Below are positions 18,134 through 27,267 of a stretch of DNA of 64,000 nt, piece by piece. This DNA comes from Allobosea sp. BK604 (GTDB lineage: Bacteria > Pseudomonadota > Alphaproteobacteria > Rhizobiales > Beijerinckiaceae), in the NCBI RefSeq assembly GCF_004341515.1, contig NZ_SLZF01000012.1, positions 1 through 64,000 of the forward strand, read 5' to 3'. The notes under the pieces were generated by a model. The model was not told where the DNA came from and did no database searches. It was given only the letters and a program-made list of their open reading frames with translations. The first letter of the stretch is position 1. Every line of letters begins with the position of its first letter. The position numbers were made by a program, and so were the translations under genes.

Positions 18134-18573
18134 CGCTTCCTGGCCTCCTTGCCCTGGATCCAGCGCTCGACCGAGTGATTGATCAGCAGCAGCAGGAGGG
18201 CCAGCACCGTGGCGGTCAGCGTGACCCGCCAATGGCCCATCCCGGCCGAACAGCCGAGCGCGGCGGTCACCCAGATCGCCGCTGCGGTCGTCAATCCATG
18301 CGGCATCCCGTCCTGCTCGCGCCGGATGATCACGCCCGCCCCCAGGAAGCCGATCCCGGTCAGGATACCTTGCATCACGCGGCTCGCTGCATCCGGATGA
18401 AACGGGTCGGTGAAGACCGCAGTGGCAGCCGCCGTGCCGAGCCCGACAAGAGCGAAGGTGCGCAGACCGGCGCTCTTGTGCTTGAGCGTCCGCTCCCAGC
18501 CGATGGCAACCCCGGCGAGCAACCCCGCCAGCAGTTTCAGGATCAGGTCCAGCTCAAACATCAAGTCGTTCAT
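18064..18573 (-). CDS. MgtC/SapB-family membrane protein
   Basis: A 169-aa inner-membrane protein. The family signature is present: GVAIGWERTLKHKSAGLRTFALVGLG, then TGIGFLGAGVIIRREQ and GLTTAAAIWVTAALGCSAGMG. Four to five spanning helices are expected, ending about residue 130, followed by a charged cytoplasmic tail. The ATG at 18573 is preferred to one at 18669 because the family N-terminus begins there. Related proteins are linked to Mg limitation or ATP synthase control, but most non-virulence members have no known role. Confidence 0.88.
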   Translation of the reverse strand: MNDLMFELDLILKLLAGLLAGVAIGWERTLKHKSAGLRTFALVGLGTAAATAVFTDPFHPDAASRVMQGILTGIGFLGAGVIIRREQDGMPHGLTTAAAIWVTAALGCSAGMGHWRVTLTATVLALLLLLINHSVERWIQGKEARKRHTLGGSEPRSKTGTDSDDPAGS

Positions 18574-18734
18574 GCGCGGGCTTCCGTAGATGGAACCGGC
18601 TGTCGGGCGCGGCTCCGCCCGCAATAGGCTGCAGCCTCGCTGGATTGGCAAGAGGTGACAGGCGCTCAAACGCGTCGGGAGCGATTACATCGTCACCGGG
18701 ATGAATATCAGATTACGAAAGATTAATTTCGGCA

Positions 18735-18770
18735 TTCATCTTTCATTTAATTGAGAATTGCAAAGATGAA
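18735..18770. promoter_or_regulatory. Inverted repeat upstream of the RcnB-like gene
   Basis: TTCATCTTT (18735-18743) and AAAGATGAA (18762-18770) are perfect 9-bp arms around an 18-bp AT-rich spacer, 26 bp before the RcnB-like start. The spacing is near two helical turns, as for a dimeric repressor or a promoter overlapped by an operator. The regulator is unknown. Confidence 0.45.
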
Positions 18771-18796
18771 CTATCGATCACCTCGGGAGACATTCT

Positions 18797-19144
18797 ATGA
18801 AAATCTCGATTGCCATTGCCGCGCTGGCCATTTCGTTGCTGGCCGTCCCCGCCGCTGCTTTCGCACAGCAGCCGCATCGCCCGGCTCATCACGGCCCGGT
18901 CCATGTCCAGAAGCGTCATGTCCAGAAGCCCGTGGTGGTGAAGAAGGTCGTTGTGGTCAAGCAGTCGCGCTGGGCTGCCGGCCGCTCCCTGCCCTCGAGC
19001 TATCGCCGCAACGTCGTCGGCGGCTACCACCGCTACCATTTGCGGACGCCCGGCCGCGGCCAGCGCTGGGTCAGGGTCGACAATCAGTTCCTGCTGATCA
19101 ACAGCATCACGGGCGTCATCGCCGCCCTGGCCGCTGCTGGTTGA
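18797..19144 (+). CDS. RcnB-like periplasmic protein
   Basis: A 115-aa exported protein. Residues 1-23 are a clean signal peptide ending AAAFAQ. The C-terminal part (SLPSSYRRNVVGGYHRYHLRTPGRGQRWVRVDNQFLLINSITGVI) is the RcnB-type fold linked to Ni/Co homeostasis in E. coli. The middle is rich in His, Lys and Val. GGGAG precedes the ATG. Metal specificity cannot be inferred, and no RcnA efflux gene is nearby. Confidence 0.82.
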   Translation: MKISIAIAALAISLLAVPAAAFAQQPHRPAHHGPVHVQKRHVQKPVVVKKVVVVKQSRWAAGRSLPSSYRRNVVGGYHRYHLRTPGRGQRWVRVDNQFLLINSITGVIAALAAAG

Positions 19145-19194
19145 TCATCGGCCCAGAAGTGGATTGCGGCTCTCGGAAAAAGCCGACGATCCAA

Positions 19195-19236
19195 CTGCAT
19201 CAAAAAAGACAGCCGCGGCATCGGCCGCGGCTGTCT
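19195..19236 (-). terminator. Rho-independent terminator
   Basis: A perfect 13-bp stem AGACAGCCGCGGC / GCCGCGGCTGTCT (19207-19219 and 19224-19236) with a 4-base loop. The A-run at 19202-19207 reads as a U-run on the minus strand, so it ends the leftward secreted-protein gene at 19268-19630. The stem also follows the rightward RcnB-like gene. Confidence 0.85.
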
Positions 19237-19267
19237 CGAAACTGGCCTGCGCTGGCAGGTTTCTCAA

Positions 19268-19630
19268 TCAGTACGGATAGGGGCGAACGCCACGACCGGG
19301 CGTATAGATATAGCGTCCGCCGGGTCCGGTTTGCGGCCTGACATAGCCACCACGGCCATAGCCGCGGCCATACCCGTAACCTCTGTTATATCCGTAACCG
19401 GGGCGGCCATAGCCGCCGCGCCCGTAGCGCTGCTGCCGATTCAGACTGTTCATCATCATCAGCCGGCGCTCCTTGGCGGCGGTCATGGTGAACTCAACAT
19501 CCTGCCTGTCGAGCTGGTGAGCAATGCCGGCAGGCAAGGCGTCCGCGCGTGCCTGAGAGGGGGCGCCAATGCCAATACCGGCGAGAGCGAAGGCACCGAA
19601 CATGCTGGCAATGAGCGTCTTACGTATCAT
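19268..19630 (-). CDS. Secreted Gly/Tyr/Arg-rich protein
   Basis: A 120-aa exported protein with a signal peptide (about residues 1-30, ending SQARADA). Residues 68-120 are low-complexity RGGYGRPGYGYNRGYGYGRG repeats. No known domain. Such Gly/Tyr-rich exported proteins are common in the order and may bind the envelope. It has its own terminator. Confidence 0.7.
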   Translation of the reverse strand: MIRKTLIASMFGAFALAGIGIGAPSQARADALPAGIAHQLDRQDVEFTMTAAKERRLMMMNSLNRQQRYGRGGYGRPGYGYNRGYGYGRGYGRGGYVRPQTGPGGRYIYTPGRGVRPYPY

Positions 19631-19860
19631 GGCAATCCCATCCTTTTGGCCCGTGGCGGGCCATTATCCAACGGGAGCGGACTCGTATTGTTCCACTCCC
19701 CGGCGTCAAGGAAGCTACGCCCGCGAAGGTGAACCGAACATGGATGACCGGCCATGACCGGACGATGAAGGTTGCGGGACGAGGTGCAGGAACCCGTGCG
19801 CCGCCCGGGCCCCAGGCGGCCAGGCTTCCCGCTACAGAACTGGTTTTCCTGAGGTTTCCG

Positions 19861-19936
<76 letters not shown>

Positions 19937-20074
19937 ATACGCCACGAAGACGTCGCCGTTGCGTGTCCGCGTCAGGCAGGCCGGCGATGTAGCAAACACC
20001 CCCTGCCCTGTCCACCCCGTTTGCAACAGAAATATGCAGCCGGGAACATTTCTTTTCGCGGCTGCGAAAAAGCC

Positions 20075-21346
20075 TCACGCCGCCTTGCGATTCAGGAGGT
20101 GATAAAGCGCGATCGCGCCGAACGTGGCCGTGCCGATGCCGCCGAGCTCGAAGCCGAAAATCGGCAGCTTGAGATCGCCGGCCCCGAGGATCAGCGCGGC
20201 CGCAACGGTCAGCAGATTCTTCGGTTCGGAGAAATCGACCTTGTTCTCCACCCAGATTCGCCCCGCCGTCGCGGCGATGAGCCCGAAGACGACGATGGCG
20301 AGGCCGCCGAGCACCGCGACGGGAATCGTTCCGATCACGGCACCGAACTTGGGCGAGAAGCCGAGGGCGAGCGCAATGAGGCCGGCCGCGACGAAGACCA
20401 GCGTGGAATAGACCCGCGTCACCGCCATGACGCCCATGTTCTCGGCATAGGTGGTGACGCCGGTGCCGCCGCCCGAGCCGGCGATCATGGTCGCGAGCCC
20501 GTCCGCCATGAAGCCGCGGCCGATCAACGGATCGAGATTGCGCCCGGTCATCACGGAGATGCCCTTGATGTGCCCGAGATTCTCCGCGACCAGGATGATC
20601 GCCACCGGCGCGATCAGCGCCATCGCCCTGGCGTCGAAGATCGGCGCGATGAAATTCGGCAGGCCGAACCAGGCTGCCGCGCCGATCTTGCCGAAATCGA
20701 TCGGAGGTGCGCCGAAGGACGAAGCGGTCAGCGCATAGAGGATATAGGCCGCGAGCCCACCGATCAGCACCGGCAGCCGCTGGGCGAGGCCCCGCCCATA
20801 GACCGCGACCAGAGCCACGGCGACGACCGTCAGCAGCGCGATCCATTTGGTATAGGCGCTGGCCGAGATCATGTTCATCGCGACCGCGGTCAGGTTGAGA
20901 CCGATCGCGGCGACGACAGCGCCTGTGACCACCGGCGGCAGGAGTTTCTCGATCCAGGCGGTGCCGACAGCCTGGACGACCAGCCCGATCAGGAAATAGA
21001 GCGCGCCGCAGGCGATGATGCCGCCGAGCGCCACGGCGATGTTGGCGTTGGGGCCAGAGCCGGCATAGCCGGTCGCTGCGATCACCACGCCGATGAAGGC
21101 GAAGGAGGAGCCGAGATAGCTCGGCAATTGCCCGCGCGTGATCACGAAGAACAGCAGTGTCGCGATGCCCGAAAAGAAGATCGCGACATTTGGATCGAAG
21201 CCCATCAGCACCGGCGCCAGCACGGTCGCGCCGAACATGGCGACGACATGTTGCAGGCCGGCGATGAAGGTCTGCCCGGTCGGCAGCCGCTCGTCCGGCA
21301 TCACGGCGCCGGAGGTCTTCAGGGTCCAATTCGGAAAATAGCCCAT
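20075..21346 (-). CDS. Uracil-xanthine permease (NCS2 family)
   Basis: A 423-aa inner-membrane nucleobase:cation symporter. Features of the UraA/PyrP branch are visible: GLQHVVAMFGATVLAPVLMGFDP near the N-terminus, YLGSSFAFIGVV, LLPPVVTGAVVAAIGLNL and GTGVTTYAENMGVMAVTRVYS. About 12-14 spanning segments. The start at 21346 has GGGGAG about 9 bp upstream. Uracil is the likely substrate but xanthine is possible. Confidence 0.92.
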   Translation of the reverse strand: MGYFPNWTLKTSGAVMPDERLPTGQTFIAGLQHVVAMFGATVLAPVLMGFDPNVAIFFSGIATLLFFVITRGQLPSYLGSSFAFIGVVIAATGYAGSGPNANIAVALGGIIACGALYFLIGLVVQAVGTAWIEKLLPPVVTGAVVAAIGLNLTAVAMNMISASAYTKWIALLTVVAVALVAVYGRGLAQRLPVLIGGLAAYILYALTASSFGAPPIDFGKIGAAAWFGLPNFIAPIFDARAMALIAPVAIILVAENLGHIKGISVMTGRNLDPLIGRGFMADGLATMIAGSGGGTGVTTYAENMGVMAVTRVYSTLVFVAAGLIALALGFSPKFGAVIGTIPVAVLGGLAIVVFGLIAATAGRIWVENKVDFSEPKNLLTVAAALILGAGDLKLPIFGFELGGIGTATFGAIALYHLLNRKAA

Positions 21347-21474
21347 CGCCCAACTCCCCAACCCGGCCGCGGGAGGCAGCCCTTGGGGCGATAGAGGCAA
21401 GGATCGCGCCCCGCGTTAAGCGGGGCACCGCAATCATCCACCGAAAAAGCGCACGAACGGGCGCCAGAACGCGC

Positions 21475-22353
21475 TCACGCGACGAGCGGCTGCTGCGGCG
21501 GCTGGTGATGCGTGCCTTCGCCGCGATGCAGGAGACGGTCGCCGGAAAGCACGGCCTCCGGACCGAGCTCGGATTGCGCCCGAGCCGCTGCCATCGCCGC
21601 GGAGAGCGGGGCCTCGTCGAGCTCGGGCATCGCATCGAAGCCGGGCAGCACGAAATAGCTCTGCTGGTAATCGTCGATGCGGTAGCGCGTGCGCATGACG
21701 CGCGTTGTGTCGAAGCCGATCCGGTTCGGCGATGTGCTCTCCAGCGCGAAGATCGTCTCGCCCGGCGAGGAGGCGATGCCGGCGCCGAAGATACGCAGGC
21801 CGGCATTTGTCTCGATCAGCCCGAATTCGACGCTGTACCAGTAGAGCCGCGCCAGGCGGGCGAGATCGTCCGGCTCGGTCAGCCTCAAACCCGCCGCGCC
21901 ATAGGCCGCGACGAAATCGGCGTAGGAGCGGTTCATCAGCAGCGGCACATGGCCGAAGATGTCGTGGAAGATGTCGGGCTCCTCGATGTAGTCGAATTCC
22001 TCGGGCCGCCTGATCCAGAACCCGGCCGGAAAGCGCCGCTCGGCCAGATGCGTGAAGAACACGCGGTCGGGCACCAACCCGGGCACGGCGACGACCTGCC
22101 AGCCGGTTGCCCGCTCGAGCACGCGATTGAGCGCCCGAAAATTAGGAATGCCGTCAGCGGCGATGCCAAGCGCGTCGAGCCCCTCGAAATACTCGTCGCA
22201 GACACGGCCACGCAGCAGTTCGGCCTGGCGACGGTGCAACCGCGACCAGGTCTCATGGTCGGCGGGGGAATAGGCCTCGAAGCGCTGGTCGACGACGAAA
22301 TCGGCTGGAATCTCATCCGGCCTCAGGCCGGAACGCAGGAAAGGATCGGACAT
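21475..22353 (-). CDS. phhA: Phenylalanine 4-monooxygenase
   Basis: A 292-aa pterin- and iron-dependent hydroxylase that converts phenylalanine to tyrosine, the first step of Phe breakdown. The iron triad is His130 and His135 (FHDIFGHVP) and Glu176 (YWYSVEFG); spacing equals that of the Chromobacterium enzyme. GGGAGG supports the ATG at 22353. It diverges from an Lrp-type regulator, its probable controller. No pterin dehydratase gene (phhB) is adjacent. Confidence 0.95.
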   Translation of the reverse strand: MSDPFLRSGLRPDEIPADFVVDQRFEAYSPADHETWSRLHRRQAELLRGRVCDEYFEGLDALGIAADGIPNFRALNRVLERATGWQVVAVPGLVPDRVFFTHLAERRFPAGFWIRRPEEFDYIEEPDIFHDIFGHVPLLMNRSYADFVAAYGAAGLRLTEPDDLARLARLYWYSVEFGLIETNAGLRIFGAGIASSPGETIFALESTSPNRIGFDTTRVMRTRYRIDDYQQSYFVLPGFDAMPELDEAPLSAAMAAARAQSELGPEAVLSGDRLLHRGEGTHHQPPQQPLVA

Positions 22354-22426
22354 GGCACAACCTCCCGAGTTTACGAGATGGTCCGCCCAGACCCAGGTCA
22401 TGTCCTGACTATTTCTTGTCGCGAAT

Positions 22427-22449
22427 GTCCTATTTTGGCAGGATAGGAC
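22427..22449. promoter_or_regulatory. Candidate Lrp operator in the phhA/lrp gap
   Basis: GTCCTAT (22427-22433) and ATAGGAC (22443-22449) are perfect arms 9 bp apart, in the 122-bp divergent gap, 27 bp before the lrp start. A half-site-like GTCCTGA lies at about 22402. The layout fits an AsnC/Lrp protein that controls both genes. Confidence 0.5.
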
Positions 22450-22475
22450 CCAATATCTCAAAACAAGGTCCGATC

Positions 22476-22958
22476 ATGACCCATTCGCAGTTACAGCCAT
22501 CCGGGCTCGACGAGACCGACCGCCGTATCCTGCGCGCGCTCCAGCGCGATGGACGCATCACCAATGCCGCGCTAGCCGACGAGATCGGCATGGCCGCCTC
22601 CCCCTGCCTGCGACGGTTGAAGGCGCTGGAGGAGGATGGCGTCATCACCGGCTACCGCGCCGAGATCGACCGCCGCGCGCTCGGCCATGGCGTCGAGGCC
22701 TATGCCTTCGTCAAGCTGGCGCAGTCCGATCCGGATTGGCGCACGCGCCTGATCGCCAAGCTGCAATCCTTCGAGGAGGTGATCTCCTGCCACGCCATGA
22801 CCGGCGAATGCGACCTTCTGGTCCATATCGTCGCCGGCAATATCGAGGCCTATGGCGAATTCGCGATGCAGCGTCTGCTGACGCTTCCCGGCGTCGCGGA
22901 TATGCGCTCGTCCTTCGTGCTTTCGACGATCAAGAAGGACAAGGGCTGGCCGGTGTAA
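22476..22958 (+). CDS. Lrp/AsnC-family transcriptional regulator
   Basis: A 160-aa protein with an N-terminal helix-turn-helix (LDETDRRILRALQRDGRITNAALADEIGMAASPCLRRLKALEEDGVI) and a C-terminal RAM ligand domain (VEAYAFVKL...CHAMTGECDLLVHI). The ATG at 22476 is preferred to one at 22416 because the family starts here. Divergent to phhA, so it probably senses phenylalanine or another aromatic amino acid (inference). Confidence 0.93.
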   Translation: MTHSQLQPSGLDETDRRILRALQRDGRITNAALADEIGMAASPCLRRLKALEEDGVITGYRAEIDRRALGHGVEAYAFVKLAQSDPDWRTRLIAKLQSFEEVISCHAMTGECDLLVHIVAGNIEAYGEFAMQRLLTLPGVADMRSSFVLSTIKKDKGWPV

Positions 22959-22984
22959 TAGAGTCTTTCGTTGAAATGATCGCG

Positions 22985-25483
22985 CTACGGTCGGACTCCA
23001 TATCCGAGGTAGCGAATATCGACCAAGGGGTCGAGCTCACGTGCCTTTGCGAAAGCAGCCGCAGCGGCGGCCAGTTCACCCTTTCGTTTGAGCAACAGGC
23101 CTCGCCCAAATTGCGAATGAGCAAGATTCGGATCGATCGAAACGGCCTTGTCGAAGTCGGCCAAGGCTGCATCGAGGTCGTCTTGCCGAAAAAATAGAAA
23201 TGCCCGACTGTCATAGATGTATGCGCCACTCGGATCGAGCCGAAGCGCTTCGTCGCAGTCACTCATTGTTCCTTCGAGATCGCCGGCAACAGCCCGATAG
23301 AAACAGTTGCTATTCCAAATATCGGCGTTCGCGGCACCTTTTTTGATTATCTTTGAGAGAAGAGCGGTCGCAGCCCCGTAACGCCCCTGCTTAAACAGTA
23401 AATTTGCGAGATCGACGATGAGGTTTTGTGAATCAGGATTTAAGCGCAGCGCCTCCTGCAAATCGACAAGAGCTTCTAACGGCTGACCTTGTCTCCATTT
23501 GACAGTCCCGCGGCAATACCATGAATCAAAGTCGCCCGGCCTCAGTTGGACCGCCTCCTCGCAATCGAGAGCTGCGGCCTCGAATTGCCTCTCCCCTAGA
23601 AAGAGCATGGCTCGATTGACCCGTGCTTCCTTCATCCGGGGATCGAGCGAAATGATCGTGTTATAGTCAGCAATGGCATCCGACCGTCGGCCAAGCGCAG
23701 TCGCCGACAATGCTCGCCAGAACATGGCGATCTTGTCTTTCGGGGATTTCGCGATGACCTGCTCAGTGTCCCTGCTCGCGTCTTCGAAGCGCTTCTCGGC
23801 GTAGTGGAAGGCCGCTCGCTGGCGCAGCGCGTCGATATGACCAGGCTCTCGCGTCAAAATCCAGTCGAGATCGGCTAATCCCTGCGCGTGCTTTTCAGCA
23901 TCTTCCGCGAGCAGCCCAGCTCGCCTCAAACGTGCCTCGACGTCGTAGGGGTCGAGTTCGAGCGTGGCATCGAGGGAGCGTAATTGATCTGCGCGCGGGG
24001 GCTGCGGCGCCGGCTCGCCTCGTCGGGCGGTCGATGACGAGGCTGCTTGCCGCCAGCCCTGCACCGTCTCCGCCAAGCGCAGCCGCCACATCTCAACCTC
24101 CCGGCCGAGCTTGACGAGCATCTCGTTGCGCTTGCGAACGGAATCGGCCTCTCCGGGCTCGACCTCCAGGGCCTTGATGTAAAGCTGCAGGGCCTCGTCC
24201 CAGCGCTGCATGCCCTCTGCCGCAAGCGCGCGATTATAGTAGCCATAGAGCGCCTTTGGGTCGCGCCTGACGACCTCGTCAAACTCTGCCGCAGCCTCAC
24301 GATACCGCTTCATCCTGAGTAAGACGCGGCCACGGTAATTGACCACGGAGACGGTTCTCTCGCGCCCCAGGGTGAGAGCGCGATCGATGTCACGCAGCGC
24401 AGCGGCAACGTTGTCGCGATGAAACTGCGCAACTCCACGAACATAGAAGGCTTGCGCATTCTTGGGGCTGCCGTGCAATGCCCGCTGCACGTCCTTTATC
24501 GCTTCGTCGTAGCGCCCTTTTTCGATAAGCAGCCAGGCCCGATTGCCATAGGGTATGGAGGAAAGCTTTTCATCGGCCGCTATGGTCTCGCCATAGGTCT
24601 TTATCGCCTCATCGTAGCGGTTGAGCATGACCAGCACATAAGCGCGGCGGAACAGCATATCCCTATGCTTGGGGGCCAGCTTCAGGCCCATGTCGTAGGA
24701 GCGCAGGGCGCGCATATTCTCGCCTAGGCGTTCGAACGCCTTGCCGCGCTCGAACCAGGAGCCGACAGCAGTCGGGTCCAATGCAAGCGCACGGTTGAAA
24801 TCCGATATCGCGCCGCGGTTGTCGTCCTTGCTGCCTTTCGCCAGGCCACGATAATGCATGTAGCTGGCGTTCTGCGGCTCAGCCTGGAGGAGCGCATCGA
24901 AATCGGCCAGTGCCAGATCGTAGTTGCCGCTGATCGTTGCCAGCCGGCCCCGAAGCCACCGGATATGCGTATCGGCCGGCCTGAGCGTCAGCGCCGCAGC
25001 GAAGTCGGAAAGTGCTTTTTCGTCCCGTCCGGCGCGCATATGCACGATGCCGCGATCTGCATAGAGTGTCGCATTCGTCTCGTCGGTGGCGAGCAAGCCT
25101 GCCAGGAGCTTCAAGGCCTCTTCGTAGCGACCGAGGTCCGAAAGGACCACCGCCTGCCCTCTTTGCGCGGAATACGCAGACGGCGCGATCTTCAGTGCGG
25201 CCTCGAAATCCCGCAATGCGCCCGGCAGTCGTCCTGCCTCCCGCTTCTGCCAACCACGCATCGCCAGCAGCGTCGCTCTGTGAAACCGCCGCGCCTCCAT
25301 GGCGAGGGCCTGGTCGCAGGCCACCATTCGCTCGGCGGGAGCGACCACGTCGGATCCGCAGCGCTCGACCAGCTCCGACAGCCTGTCGGCAGTCGATGCG
25401 CGCAGCTCGGCGGCAGCTCGCCCTGCACTCATGAAGAGGCCGACCGCAATCACGGTCGGCCACAACAACGCCCTTAAAACCAT
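22985..25483 (-). CDS. Large exported tetratricopeptide-repeat protein
   Basis: About 832 aa, starting with a signal peptide (MVLRALLWPTVIAVGLFMSAGRAAAE) and then almost wholly TPR units with the W/LxxxG/AxxLxxxxxY/A pattern (for example YDEAIKTYGETIAADEKLS and LEALVDLQEALRLNPDS). More than fifteen repeats are visible, with a Pro/Ala/Arg linker at about residues 480-510. Starts at 25501 (ATG) and 25507 (GTG) are also open; 25483 is preferred since it begins at the signal peptide. The 3' third is less GC-rich than its surroundings, with stretches like TTTTTTGATTATC. Probably a periplasmic scaffold. Confidence 0.8.
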   Translation of the reverse strand: MVLRALLWPTVIAVGLFMSAGRAAAELRASTADRLSELVERCGSDVVAPAERMVACDQALAMEARRFHRATLLAMRGWQKREAGRLPGALRDFEAALKIAPSAYSAQRGQAVVLSDLGRYEEALKLLAGLLATDETNATLYADRGIVHMRAGRDEKALSDFAAALTLRPADTHIRWLRGRLATISGNYDLALADFDALLQAEPQNASYMHYRGLAKGSKDDNRGAISDFNRALALDPTAVGSWFERGKAFERLGENMRALRSYDMGLKLAPKHRDMLFRRAYVLVMLNRYDEAIKTYGETIAADEKLSSIPYGNRAWLLIEKGRYDEAIKDVQRALHGSPKNAQAFYVRGVAQFHRDNVAAALRDIDRALTLGRERTVSVVNYRGRVLLRMKRYREAAAEFDEVVRRDPKALYGYYNRALAAEGMQRWDEALQLYIKALEVEPGEADSVRKRNEMLVKLGREVEMWRLRLAETVQGWRQAASSSTARRGEPAPQPPRADQLRSLDATLELDPYDVEARLRRAGLLAEDAEKHAQGLADLDWILTREPGHIDALRQRAAFHYAEKRFEDASRDTEQVIAKSPKDKIAMFWRALSATALGRRSDAIADYNTIISLDPRMKEARVNRAMLFLGERQFEAAALDCEEAVQLRPGDFDSWYCRGTVKWRQGQPLEALVDLQEALRLNPDSQNLIVDLANLLFKQGRYGAATALLSKIIKKGAANADIWNSNCFYRAVAGDLEGTMSDCDEALRLDPSGAYIYDSRAFLFFRQDDLDAALADFDKAVSIDPNLAHSQFGRGLLLKRKGELAAAAAAFAKARELDPLVDIRYLGYGVRP

Positions 25484-25589
25484 CCCCAGCCCCGGCGCCA
25501 TCCACACGGAAGAACCACAACTTCCGATACGTGAATCATATAGGCCGGAGCTACAACGGTATAGCCAGCGTGGGCCCGCCGGCGGTGCC

Positions 25590-27146
25590 TTACTCCGCCG
25601 CCTGCGGATGCACCCGCACGCCGCGCGCGATCAGCTTGTTGAGCGCGCTGAGATAGGCCTTGGCCGAGGAGACCAGCGTGTCGGGATCGGCGCCGCGGCC
25701 GGTCACGGCAGCACCGCCCTCGCTCGCGAGCCGGACCGAGACCTCGGCCTGCGCATCGGTGCCCTCGGTCACGGCATGGACCTGATAGAGCTCCAGCACC
25801 GCCTCATGCGGCACGACCGCCTTGATGGCGTTGAAGACGGCATCGACCGGGCCGTTGCCCTCGGCCTCCTCGGTGACGATGCGGCCATCGACATCGAGCT
25901 TCATCGTGGCGCGCTGCGGGCCCCGCGTGCCGGCGATCACGGTCAGCGAGACCAGCTTCACCCGGTCATGAGCGGAGGCGATATTTTCGTCGACCAGCGC
26001 CTCGATATCCTCGTCATAGACGTGCTTCTTGCGGTCGGCGAGCGCCTTGAAGCGGGTGAAGGCGTCTTCCAGCTGGTTGTCGCCGAGATCGTAGCCCATG
26101 TCCTTCAGCTTGGAGCGGAAGGCGGCGCGGCCGGAATGCTTGCCCATCACCAGCGAGGTCTTGGTGACGCCGACCGAGGCCGGGGTCATGATCTCGTAGG
26201 TCTGCTGGTGCTTGAGCATGCCGTCCTGATGGATGCCGCTCTCATGGGCGAAGGCGTTCCGGCCGACGATCGCCTTGTTGTACTGCACCGGGAAGGAGCA
26301 GGCCGTCGCGACCGCCTTGGAGGCGCGGGTCAGCATGGTGGCGTCGATGCCGGTATCATAGGGCAGCACGTCGCCGCGTACCCGCAGCGCCATCACCACC
26401 TCTTCCAGCGCCGCATTGCCGGCGCGCTCGCCGATACCGTTGATCGTGCACTCGACCTGGCGTGCACCGCCCTCGATGCCCGCCAGTGAATTCGCGACGG
26501 CGAGGCCGAGATCATTATGGCAATGCACCGAGAAGATCGCCTTGTCGGCATTGGGCACACGCTCGCGGATCTGCCGGAACATGTCGCGGTACTCATCCGG
26601 CGTGGCGTAGCCGACCGTGTCGGGCAGGTTGATCGTCGTCGCACCGGCCTTGATCGCGGTCTCGACAGCGCGGCAGAGATAGTCGATCGGGGTGCGGGTC
26701 GCATCCATCGCCGACCATTCGACATCCTCGACCAGGTTGCGCGCCTGGGTGACGGTCTTGGTGATGATCTCGATGACCTCGTCCTCGGTCTTGCGCATCT
26801 GATGCGCCAGATGGATCGGCGAGGTCGAGACAAAGGTGTGGATGCGCGGTTTCACGGCATGGCGAACGGCCTCGCCGGCCCGCGCGATATCGATGCTGAT
26901 GGCGCGGGCGAGGCCGGCGACGGTCGCGCGCTTGATCCGCCGGGCGATCTCGGACACCGCCTCGAAATCGCCGTCGGAGGCGATCGGGAAGCCCGCCTCG
27001 ATGATGTCGACGCCCATCGCGTCGAGCACGTCGGCGACTTCCAGCTTCTCCTCGAAGGTCATCGTGGCGCCCGGACATTGCTCGCCGTCGCGCAGCGTCG
27101 TGTCGAAGATCAGGACGCGGTCCTTGGCGTTTCCTGCAGTGGTCAT
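25590..27146 (-). CDS. leuA: 2-isopropylmalate synthase
   Basis: A 518-aa enzyme that condenses acetyl-CoA with 2-ketoisovalerate, the first step of leucine synthesis. The catalytic DTTLRDGEQCPGATM is at residues 15-29, NLPDTVGYATP and VHCHNDLGLAVANS follow, and the LeuA regulatory domain (from about 380) that binds leucine is complete. It is preceded by a leucine-rich leader peptide at 27261-27311, so both allosteric and translational feedback are likely. Confidence 0.96.
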   Translation of the reverse strand: MTTAGNAKDRVLIFDTTLRDGEQCPGATMTFEEKLEVADVLDAMGVDIIEAGFPIASDGDFEAVSEIARRIKRATVAGLARAISIDIARAGEAVRHAVKPRIHTFVSTSPIHLAHQMRKTEDEVIEIITKTVTQARNLVEDVEWSAMDATRTPIDYLCRAVETAIKAGATTINLPDTVGYATPDEYRDMFRQIRERVPNADKAIFSVHCHNDLGLAVANSLAGIEGGARQVECTINGIGERAGNAALEEVVMALRVRGDVLPYDTGIDATMLTRASKAVATACSFPVQYNKAIVGRNAFAHESGIHQDGMLKHQQTYEIMTPASVGVTKTSLVMGKHSGRAAFRSKLKDMGYDLGDNQLEDAFTRFKALADRKKHVYDEDIEALVDENIASAHDRVKLVSLTVIAGTRGPQRATMKLDVDGRIVTEEAEGNGPVDAVFNAIKAVVPHEAVLELYQVHAVTEGTDAQAEVSVRLASEGGAAVTGRGADPDTLVSSAKAYLSALNKLIARGVRVHPQAAE

Positions 27147-27224
27147 GCTCTTGTTCCTTGGCTCGGAACGCGCCGCTTGTCTGTCTTGCCGGCGCGGAAG
27201 GTCTGAAGGTCGGGTTCCGTCACT

Positions 27225-27267
27225 CCCCTGAGCGCCCAGGCATGCATGCCCGGCCGGCCCTCAGGGG
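27225..27267 (-). promoter_or_regulatory. Attenuator hairpin between leader peptide and leuA
   Basis: CCCCTGAG (27225-27232) pairs with CTCAGGGG (27260-27267); the second arm covers the leader stop codon. Inside lies the further palindrome GGCATGCATGCC. A ribosome paused on the Leu codons would block or free this stem. No clear U-run follows, so control may act on translation or through Rho rather than an intrinsic terminator. Confidence 0.55.

Noticed and set aside
20051..20070. CTTTTCGC/GCGAAAAG hairpin after the uracil permease gene as a terminator
   Set aside because: The stem is short and AT-rich and no clear T-run follows on the minus strand.
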